DNA of 6,526 nt. Source: Roseomonas sp. (GTDB lineage: Bacteria > Pseudomonadota > Alphaproteobacteria > Acetobacterales > Acetobacteraceae). Positions 1 to 5,837 of this stretch are shown here, piece by piece; within the stretch, counting starts at the first letter, position 1; every line of letters begins with the position of its first letter. Where the stretch lies: assembly GCA_020249415.1 (NCBI GenBank), contig JADCFR010000134.1, forward strand, positions 1-6,526, written 5' to 3'. The notes under the pieces are model-generated. The model was not told the DNA's origin. It made no database searches and saw only the letters and a program-made list of their open reading frames with translations. Both the position numbers and the translations under genes were made by a program.

Positions 1-1
1 G

Positions 2-175
2 GAAATAGACCCCGAAAGCACGGATGCAGAAGAATTGCGGGAGGATTTCACCATCGACGAAATCCTGGATGCCGAGGGCGATCCGCAGCATCGTGGCATT
101 GTGCGCCTGCGCCTGCAAACCGAGCGCAGTGAAGCAGGCTATTGGCGCGACACCGGCGCGCTTTCGGTGCCGTGA
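2..175 (+). CDS. C-terminal end of a probable SrfB-family protein (5' end outside window)
   Basis: An open frame runs from the window edge to a TGA at 173-175 and gives 57 residues. The tail is acidic at first (about residues 1-30, with TDAEELRED) and ends in a strand-rich stretch containing RLRLQTE and GYWRDTGALSVP. The end fits what I recall of the C-termini of SrfB proteins (YW-x-DTG), but the fragment is too short to place by itself. The main support is context: it lies 10 bases upstream of an SrfC-family gene, and srfB directly precedes srfC in the Salmonella srfABC cluster. SrfB proteins are large and belong to the actin/Hsp70-like ATPase superfamily; none of the nucleotide-binding part is visible here. 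It could be another protein, but that a real coding end is present is well supported by the codon use and by the overlap of its stop with the next ribosome binding site. Confidence 0.6.
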   Translation, partial: EIDPESTDAEELREDFTIDEILDAEGDPQHRGIVRLRLQTERSEAGYWRDTGALSVP

Positions 176-178
176 GGA
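174..178 (+). promoter_or_regulatory. Ribosome binding site of the SrfC-type gene
   Basis: GAGGA lies 7 bases before the ATG at 186 and overlaps the stop codon of the upstream gene. It decides the start: an in-frame ATG at 24 has no such site and would lie deep inside the upstream coding region. The overlap also suggests translational coupling of the two genes. Confidence 0.7.
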
Positions 179-185
179 TCAGGCC

Positions 186-2816
186 ATGACAACACCGAAT
201 GCCGAAAACGAGGCCCTGGCGCAAAGCTGCGATGCGGTGGCCGATGCCGCGCAGGGGGCGATTGAATGGATTGCTGGCGCAGGCGACATAGTGCGTGAAG
301 AAGGCCCTGCCTTGGCGCGCGACTTCCGGCGCGAAGGCTTGCGCGCGCGCAAGCTTGCCAATGCTGCGCGCCGGCCCATGTGCGTTTCTGTCTTTGGCCC
401 AAGCCAACAGGGAAAAAGCTATCTGATAGCCTCCCTGGCGCGGAAGGAAGGCAAGCCCACCACGATCCGCTTCGGGGAGGAGCTGCGCGGCTTCAACCGC
501 GACATCAACCCCGATGGCGGCAAGGAATCAACCGGTCTGGTCACACGTTTCACGACGCGGCCAGTGACCGGCATGCCCGGCATGCCCGTGGTCTGCCGCA
601 TGCTGTCCGAAACGGACATCGTGAAAATCATGGCCAATGCCTTCATGGAGGATTTTGACCGTGACACGGTGATCCCGCTTGACGGCAGCGTGATCGAAGC
701 AAGCCTGGCAAAAGCCCGCGCGAAGGCCGCGCCGGCGGCTCTAGGCCGACTGAATGACGATGATATCTATGATTTATTCGAGTATTTCGAACGCTACTTC
801 CTGAACCATCCGACGCATCTGGCGCTGAAGCCCGGCGCCTGGCGCGAAATTGAAAGTCTCGCACCACGCCTCGCCATTGCCGATCGGGTGGAGCTTTACG
901 GCCTGCTTTGGAACAATACGCCAACCATGACGGCGACTGCGCTGAAATTGGTTCAGGCGCTGGCGCAGCTCGATTTTCCGGAAGAAGCTTGCTGCCCGAT
1001 GCTGGCAGTGGAGCCCAAGGCGCAGAGCATTATTGATGTCGAGACCATGTCCCATCTTGGCAAAGGTGATGGTGATCCCGTGCCGGTGGCGACCCGCGCC
1101 GGGCGCCGCGCGGAATTGCCGCGCGCGGTGCTGACCGCCGTTGTTGCCGAATTGCAGTTGCAATTGGAAGACAAGCCCTTCGATTTCTTTGACTATACGG
1201 ATCTGCTCGATTTTCCCGGTGCGCGCGGGCGCGAAAAATACAACGCCGCCAAGGCCGAGGAAGTGGCGCAAAGCGATCTTTTCATGCTGCTCCGGCGCGG
1301 CAAGGTTGCCTATCTTTATCAGCGCTATCTGGCGGAACAGGAACTGACTTCCATGTTGCTTTGCCTGAAGCACAGCAACCAGGAAGTGCGCACCGTGCCT
1401 GCCATGGTGCGGAACTGGATTGATGGCACGCATGGCGCCACGCCGGAGGCGCGAAAGGGCCAGGATGTCGCCTTGTTTCTGGTGCTGACTATGTTCGACA
1501 TGGAGTTTGAAATCAAAGGCGGCGCAGAAGACAATGTGGAACGCTGGTCCACACGATTGAAGACGACGATTTTCGAATTCCTGGGTCTGGGCCATGATTG
1601 GCCATCGGAATGGGTGCCGGGGCAGCCCTTCAACAATACGTTTTGGCTGCGCAACCCTGAAGTGCTGAACAAGGGGCTTTTGGATTATGACGCCAATGGT
1701 CGCGAAGTGAGCTTCCGCGATCCGGAACGTGTGGCGCGGCTGAAGGCGAATTTCCTTGCCAGTCCGGATGTGCAAAAGCACTTCGCCGATCCAAAACGCG
1801 CCTGGGAAGCGGGCATGGCGTTGAATGATGGCGGCATTGGCTATCTTTCCGAAAAGCTCCGCCCGGTGTGCAACCCTGCGCTCAAGCGCCGTCAGGTGCA
1901 GGGGCAGTTGGGTGACCTGGCCAAGCGCATGGCGGGAAGGCTGGAAGGCTACCATGTCTCCGGTGATCTTGATGCGGAACTGGCCAAACGCCGGGCTGAG
2001 GCGCGGCTGGTCGGGCGGCAATTGCTCGCTTGTGCGGAAGCTCAGGCCTTTGGGCTATTGCTGCGCGAATTGCAGGTGCAGGGCGAAACCTTGGCTGAGC
2101 TGTTCCGCCGCCAGCAATTGGCTGCCGCCGAGACACCTTCTGCGGTGACCGCGCCGGTCGGGCGTAAGACCAGCGCGCGGGAATTGCGGAGCGAATTTGA
2201 AGCGCTGTTTGAAGATGATCCCGCGCCCGCTGCCCCGGTCGAGGAAGCGGAAGAAGGCCCGCGCGATCAGGCTGATCTTTTCGCGGAGGCTGCGGTGGCG
2301 GAATGGTTGCAGAACATGCATCGCTTCGCCGCGCGCAATGACAGCCCTGAATTATTCCGCATGGACCGCGAAGCCATTGCGACATTGGTTGCGCAGCTTG
2401 CTGCCGGCGCGCGGCGCCTGAAGCTGCGCGAAAACATCGCAACGCGCATGCGGACCGAGGCGGCCTATAATGAATCCATGGCCAATCGGCTGCTGAAACC
2501 GGTGATGATTGCCGAACGCGCGATCAATGATTTCGTCACCTGGATGGGTTTTGACAGGATGCCGGTTGAAGCTCGCCCCAAGGCCGGGCGCGAAGGGCGC
2601 AGCATTTTCATCCGCCCGCCCGCGCCCGCCGATGACATGCCGCGGCTTTCCGAAACCCCTATCGCCTATGACGCTGCGTTTTATGTGGATTGGGCAGTGG
2701 CCTTTGTGCGGCTGGTGGAAGACAATGTGCGTGGCGCGGGCGGTGCGATGGTGGATGAAAAATCCAATGCCCGGCTTGGCAACCTGCTGAATGGCCTGCG
2801 GAAAGTGGCCGCCTGA
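186..2816 (+). CDS. srfC: SrfC-family putative virulence factor, dynamin-like P-loop GTPase
   Basis: This 876-residue protein is complete and has no signal peptide or membrane helix, so it is probably cytoplasmic or peripheral to the membrane. Visible GTPase motifs in order: Walker A/G1 GPSQQGKS at residues 71-78; a probable switch I threonine in KESTGLVTRFT (T116); G3 LLDFPG with D342 and G345, the DxPG form typical of dynamin-like GTPases; and a probable G4 TMFD at 435-438 (T-x-x-D in place of N/TKxD). The gap of about 265 residues between G1 and G3 is far longer than in small GTPases and holds a helical insertion (about 165-330). The second half is mostly helical (about 510-650 and 695-876), split by an acidic, proline-rich linker near 672-698, as expected of a stalk-like region. 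Size and motifs match the SrfC/Virul_Fac family (COG4458, PF10139), named for SsrB-regulated Salmonella genes. Its reaction has not been established to my knowledge; GTP hydrolysis coupled to membrane or filament remodelling is an inference. Confidence 0.85.
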   Translation: MTTPNAENEALAQSCDAVADAAQGAIEWIAGAGDIVREEGPALARDFRREGLRARKLANAARRPMCVSVFGPSQQGKSYLIASLARKEGKPTTIRFGEELRGFNRDINPDGGKESTGLVTRFTTRPVTGMPGMPVVCRMLSETDIVKIMANAFMEDFDRDTVIPLDGSVIEASLAKARAKAAPAALGRLNDDDIYDLFEYFERYFLNHPTHLALKPGAWREIESLAPRLAIADRVELYGLLWNNTPTMTATALKLVQALAQLDFPEEACCPMLAVEPKAQSIIDVETMSHLGKGDGDPVPVATRAGRRAELPRAVLTAVVAELQLQLEDKPFDFFDYTDLLDFPGARGREKYNAAKAEEVAQSDLFMLLRRGKVAYLYQRYLAEQELTSMLLCLKHSNQEVRTVPAMVRNWIDGTHGATPEARKGQDVALFLVLTMFDMEFEIKGGAEDNVERWSTRLKTTIFEFLGLGHDWPSEWVPGQPFNNTFWLRNPEVLNKGLLDYDANGREVSFRDPERVARLKANFLASPDVQKHFADPKRAWEAGMALNDGGIGYLSEKLRPVCNPALKRRQVQGQLGDLAKRMAGRLEGYHVSGDLDAELAKRRAEARLVGRQLLACAEAQAFGLLLRELQVQGETLAELFRRQQLAAAETPSAVTAPVGRKTSARELRSEFEALFEDDPAPAAPVEEAEEGPRDQADLFAEAAVAEWLQNMHRFAARNDSPELFRMDREAIATLVAQLAAGARRLKLRENIATRMRTEAAYNESMANRLLKPVMIAERAINDFVTWMGFDRMPVEARPKAGREGRSIFIRPPAPADDMPRLSETPIAYDAAFYVDWAVAFVRLVEDNVRGAGGAMVDEKSNARLGNLLNGLRKVAA

Positions 2817-2828
2817 GACATGAAACGC

Positions 2829-2833
2829 AAAGG
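2829..2833 (+). promoter_or_regulatory. Ribosome binding site of the Sel1-repeat membrane protein gene
   Basis: AAAGG lies 9 bases before the ATG at 2843 and supports that start. The 26-base gap after the preceding stop holds no hairpin or promoter that I can see. The same bases also form part of a nine-codon in-frame extension of the preceding gene (see findings). Confidence 0.5.
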
Positions 2834-2842
2834 CCGCATTCC

Positions 2843-3883
2843 ATGAATCCGCGTGTTGAAAATGATCGGCGCTTTTCCCTGGGCCATGCGCGCATCACCA
2901 TTGCTGGCCTGCAAGTGCCGGCTGATGGTGGCTTTCGGATCATGCGCGAAGGCTATGCGGCGGCCAATCTCGGGCGGCGTGGCTGGCAGGTGCAGGAAGA
3001 AAAACTGACCCCTGTGGAAATCCGCCAGGAAGGTGCTGACACTGTTCTGGTGCTTGGCCCAAGGCTGACGCGGCATCTGGAACCCGGCCCGCTGGTTTTT
3101 CTATTGCCTGCTGCCGGTTTGGAAACAAGCCTGTTCTGGCCTGATGATATCGACGTCTTCGACGGCGAATTACCGCCAGACCCGGTGATGCCGCGAGAGC
3201 CGGAAGTGGCACTAAAGCCGCCGCCGATTGCCGCAGCGCCGACCCCGCCGCCGCCACCCGCGCCATTGCCATCGCCGCGCGAAGATGTTGTGGTGAAGCC
3301 GGTAGAGGAAGGCAAATCACGCATACCATTGATGGCCGGCATAGGGCTATTGCTGCTTGCCGTGATTGGCGGCGCTGCGTGGTGGTTCACCTCCACACCA
3401 CAACCTGCACCCGTCGCAACGCCAGCACCAACGCCGCCCGCGCCACCAGCGCCAGCGCCGCCCGCGCCACCTCCGGCCCCGGTTACAGCGGAGCGGCCTT
3501 GGCTTGAACGCAGCGATGGCATGAACCTGCGCGATCTGGTGCAATCTGCCTCGGATGCTGCCGCGATCCACGCCGCAGCGCTTAGGCGCCAGGCAGCCGG
3601 GCGGCATGATGATGCGTTGGTGCTGTTTGAAGAAGCGGGCGAACGCGGCCATGCGCCAGCACTGACCGCCGTGGCGCGGTTGTATGACCCGATTGGCTTT
3701 GTGGCTGGCCGCCCCTTCCGCGCGCCTGACCCGCGTGCGGCGGCGCGCTATTATCGCGATGCGGTGCAGAAGGGTGATGCGGCAGCGGAAGCGCCGCGCG
3801 CCGCGCTCAAGACCTGGCTGGAAGAACAGGCGCGCGCGGGCAATGGGACAGCAGAAACCGCACTCAGGGAGTTTTGGCCATGA
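2843..3883 (+). CDS. Single-pass membrane protein with proline-rich linkers and Sel1-like repeats
   Basis: This 346-residue protein has four parts. Residues 1-105 form a compact region with many predicted strands (for example ARITIAGLQV and DTVLVLGPRL) that I do not recognise. Residues 110-150 are a linker with runs of proline. Residues 161-182 are a transmembrane helix (IPLMAGIGLLLLAVIGGAAW), preceded by K158 and R160, which predicts the N-terminus inside and the C-terminus in the periplasm. Residues 185-214 are an almost pure Pro/Ala stretch, able to act as an extended spacer. Residues 246-343 are helical with Sel1-like features: GRHDDALVLFEEAGERGHAPAL near 253-274 and DPRAAARYYRDAVQKGDAAA near 296-315, the A-x-x-x-(F/Y)-x-x-A-x-x-x-G pattern of Sel1 repeats, which bind other proteins. 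It has no catalytic motif. Its stop overlaps the next start by four bases (ATGA), so it is probably translated together with the vWA gene. It may link the cytoplasmic NTPases to the periplasmic vWA protein (inference). It holds the place a transmembrane SrfA-like partner might take, but I cannot show homology to SrfA. Confidence 0.75.
   Translation: MNPRVENDRRFSLGHARITIAGLQVPADGGFRIMREGYAAANLGRRGWQVQEEKLTPVEIRQEGADTVLVLGPRLTRHLEPGPLVFLLPAAGLETSLFWPDDIDVFDGELPPDPVMPREPEVALKPPPIAAAPTPPPPPAPLPSPREDVVVKPVEEGKSRIPLMAGIGLLLLAVIGGAAWWFTSTPQPAPVATPAPTPPAPPAPAPPAPPPAPVTAERPWLERSDGMNLRDLVQSASDAAAIHAAALRRQAAGRHDDALVLFEEAGERGHAPALTAVARLYDPIGFVAGRPFRAPDPRAAARYYRDAVQKGDAAAEAPRAALKTWLEEQARAGNGTAETALREFWP
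3432..3471 (+). repeat. 16-base direct repeat in the Pro/Ala spacer
   Basis: CGCCGCCCGCGCCACC occurs exactly at 3432-3447 and again at 3456-3471, inside the codons for the Pro/Ala spacer after the membrane helix. The distance between copies is 24 bases, a whole number of codons, so slippage between copies would change the spacer length by eight residues without breaking the frame. Low-complexity codon use explains most of the similarity. Confidence 0.8.
3866..3871 (+). promoter_or_regulatory. Ribosome binding site of the vWA protein gene
   Basis: AGGGAG lies inside the end of the preceding gene, 8 bases before the ATG at 3880. It favours that ATG over the adjacent in-frame ATG at 3883 (11 bases) and over a TTG at 3874 (2 bases). 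Confidence 0.7.
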
Positions 3884-5829
3884 TGTTGCGTCACGCAATT
3901 TTGGCGCTGGTGCTCGGCCTTTTCTGCGCTACGCCCATCATGGAAGCCAGTGCGCAGCAAGCCGCGCGCCAACCGTTGCTGATGGAAGGCCGCAGCACGT
4001 TATTCCAGCGCGTGATCCTGCGCCCTGGTGCGCGCCTCGCGGAACGGCCGGATGCAAACGCGCCTTCCCAGCCCACGCCAGGCTTTGGCGTATTCTACAT
4101 CTATGCACGGCAGGGCAGTGGGGCTGATGCCTGGCTTGAAATCGGCGCTGCGCAGGATGGCCGCACGCAAGGTTGGGTGCGCGCTGAGCGCACGATTGCT
4201 TGGAAGCAGACCATGGTACTGGCTTTCAACAATCCCGCCGGGCGTGACCGCGCCATGTTCTTCCGCGATGCCGAAACACCGCGCGCACTTTGGCTGAATA
4301 CGCGCGGCGGTGCGGCCGAGGCGACACGGCTGCGCGAAGCGGCGCGCGCCAATACCGAAGGGCCGGTGATTGCGCTGGAGCCTGAGAATTTCATTGATAT
4401 CACAAGGCAATTCTATCTGCTACCGATCATCTCGGCCCAGCGTGTGGAAAATGAAGCGGCGCAGGAAGCGCGGCTGCTGGAGGTGATCTCTGCCCCCGCC
4501 CAAGCTGCGCCACCGCCGCCCGCTGATCCGGATGCGCTCCGCAATTATCGCGGTGCGGTGGTTTTTGTGGTGGATACCACCATCAGCATGGGGCCCTATA
4601 TTGAACGCACGCGCGAAGCGCTGAAGCGCGTAGTGGATCGTATTCGCGATACCGCCGTGCGTGACAATTTCCGCTTCGGCATGGTGGCCTTCCGCGATCA
4701 TATGGGCGGCAATCCCAGGCTTGAATATGTCACGCGTATGGTCTCTCTGCCTGATCTGGCCGAGGCTTCGGATGCGATCCTGCCGCGCCTCTCCCAATTG
4801 GCCGAAGCGCGTGAGAGCAATGAGGGCTTTGATGAGGATTCGCTCGCTGGCATCAAGCTCGCCTTGGATGAGGTGCCCTGGCAGCAATATGGCGGGCGCT
4901 TTGTCATTCTGATCACGGATGCCGGCGCGCGCGATGCGAAGGACCCGCGCAGTCAGACGCAAATGGGCCCGGAAGAAATGCGCCAATTGGCGCAGTCAGA
5001 AGCAAAGCAGGTTGCGATCTACGCCATCCATTTGAAGACTCCGGAAGGGCGCAACAACCACGCCCGTGCCGAACGGCAATACCGTGAACTCACGCGCTTC
5101 GGCGCGGCGGGGGAACTTTATTACCCGATCAATGAGGGCAATCTGGGCCAATTCGGCCAGACCGTTGATGCGCTGACAGATGCGCTACTGGCGCAAGTGG
5201 CTGCCGCCGTTGGGCGACCCATTGCCGGCATTCGGGCGCCGCAGAGCGCGGCGGAACGGCGCCTTTCGGAACAGGCAGAGATTGTCGGCACCGCCATGCG
5301 GCTTTCCTATCTGGGACGCGAAAGGCAACAAACCGCGCCTGATGTGGTAAGGAGTTTCGTGCTGGATCAGGAATTGAACCCGGCCGATCCGCGGCCGGAA
5401 AGGCGGCCTTTGGATGTGCGCGTGTTGCTCACGCGCAATCAGCTTTCTGATCTGGCGACGACCTTGCGCAATATCATCCAGGCACAAGCGGCGGCGCGGC
5501 TTTCACCGGAAAGCTTTTTTGAGCGCGTGCGCGCTGCCGCCGCCGCGACCGCGCGTGACCCGCGCCGCATGGCAGAGTTTCAGCGCCTGGGCGGGGCTTT
5601 TGGCGAATTCCTGCAGGATCTGCCCTATCAAAGCCAGATCATGGAATTCACGCAGGAAGAATGGAACAACATGGGTGCTGGGCGGCGCACTGAAATCGTC
5701 AATGCGCTGGAAGCGAAGCTGCGCCTTTATGAGGAATTCAATCGTCAGCCCTCGCTTTGGGTAAGCTTCGATGGCGGGCGCAATCCTGGTGAGGCGATGT
5801 ATCCCGTGCCGCTGGATGCGCTGCCCTGA
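3880..5829 (+). CDS. Exported von Willebrand factor A domain protein with SH3-like domain, PpkA-like C-terminal half
   Basis: This 649-residue protein starts with a clear Sec signal peptide: R4/H5, hydrophobic core 6-20, and A23-S24-A25 followed by Q26, so cleavage is expected after residue 25. C16 is within the core and not a convincing lipobox. Residues 44-110 look like a bacterial SH3 domain (RVILRPGARL, AWLEIG, GWVRAE). Residues 205-218 are a short Pro/Ala linker. The vWA domain spans about 223-440: the MIDAS metal site reads D232-T-T-I-S236 (DxTxS for the usual DxSxS), a second loop carries FDEDSLAGI (317-325), and the third acidic loop is ITDAGA with D347. Residues 445-649 are helical and end in a conserved-looking stretch with W597/N598 near the middle and YPVPLDALP at the very end. 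From memory, the vWA (VVDTTISMGPYI) and this C-terminal ending resemble the periplasmic part of the type VI secretion kinase PpkA; no kinase domain is present here. It is likely a periplasmic sensor or protein-binding component; its ligand is unknown. The start overlaps the preceding stop (ATGA). Confidence 0.85.
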   Translation: MMLRHAILALVLGLFCATPIMEASAQQAARQPLLMEGRSTLFQRVILRPGARLAERPDANAPSQPTPGFGVFYIYARQGSGADAWLEIGAAQDGRTQGWVRAERTIAWKQTMVLAFNNPAGRDRAMFFRDAETPRALWLNTRGGAAEATRLREAARANTEGPVIALEPENFIDITRQFYLLPIISAQRVENEAAQEARLLEVISAPAQAAPPPPADPDALRNYRGAVVFVVDTTISMGPYIERTREALKRVVDRIRDTAVRDNFRFGMVAFRDHMGGNPRLEYVTRMVSLPDLAEASDAILPRLSQLAEARESNEGFDEDSLAGIKLALDEVPWQQYGGRFVILITDAGARDAKDPRSQTQMGPEEMRQLAQSEAKQVAIYAIHLKTPEGRNNHARAERQYRELTRFGAAGELYYPINEGNLGQFGQTVDALTDALLAQVAAAVGRPIAGIRAPQSAAERRLSEQAEIVGTAMRLSYLGRERQQTAPDVVRSFVLDQELNPADPRPERRPLDVRVLLTRNQLSDLATTLRNIIQAQAAARLSPESFFERVRAAAAATARDPRRMAEFQRLGGAFGEFLQDLPYQSQIMEFTQEEWNNMGAGRRTEIVNALEAKLRLYEEFNRQPSLWVSFDGGRNPGEAMYPVPLDALP

Positions 5830-5832
5830 GGG
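5828..5832 (+). promoter_or_regulatory. Ribosome binding site of the ABC ATPase gene
   Basis: GAGGG overlaps the stop of the vWA gene and lies 5 bases before the ATG at 5838. An earlier ATG at 5834 is in another frame and only one base from this site, so it is not used for this product. Confidence 0.6.
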
Positions 5833-5837
5833 CATGC

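Noticed and set aside
24..185. Upstream in-frame ATG at 24 as the SrfC start
   Set aside because: It has no ribosome binding site and would overlap most of the visible upstream gene. The added residues are Cys-, Ala- and Arg-rich and unlike a conserved N-terminus.
568..585. Perfect tandem repeat of CCGGCATGC
   Set aside because: Two 9-base copies simply encode the repeated Gly-Met-Pro in the SrfC protein. Nothing suggests a site or mobile element.
774..2021. Long open frame of 415 codons on the - strand inside the SrfC gene
   Set aside because: It is antisense to a gene with clear GTPase motifs. Its product is rich in His, Arg and Gln with no recognisable motif, as expected for the complement of GC-rich coding DNA.
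2953..3522. Glycine-rich open frame on the - strand
   Set aside because: The glycine runs are the complement of the proline/alanine codons of the membrane protein gene. It is a shadow of that gene.
3925..3930. Cysteine in the signal peptide as a lipoprotein attachment site
   Set aside because: The residues before C16 (L-G-L-F) do not form a proper lipobox, and a good signal peptidase I site (A-S-A) follows at 23-25.
5834..5836. ATG at 5834 as start of the ABC ATPase
   Set aside because: It is in a different frame that reaches a stop after about 28 codons, and it is only one base from the ribosome binding site.
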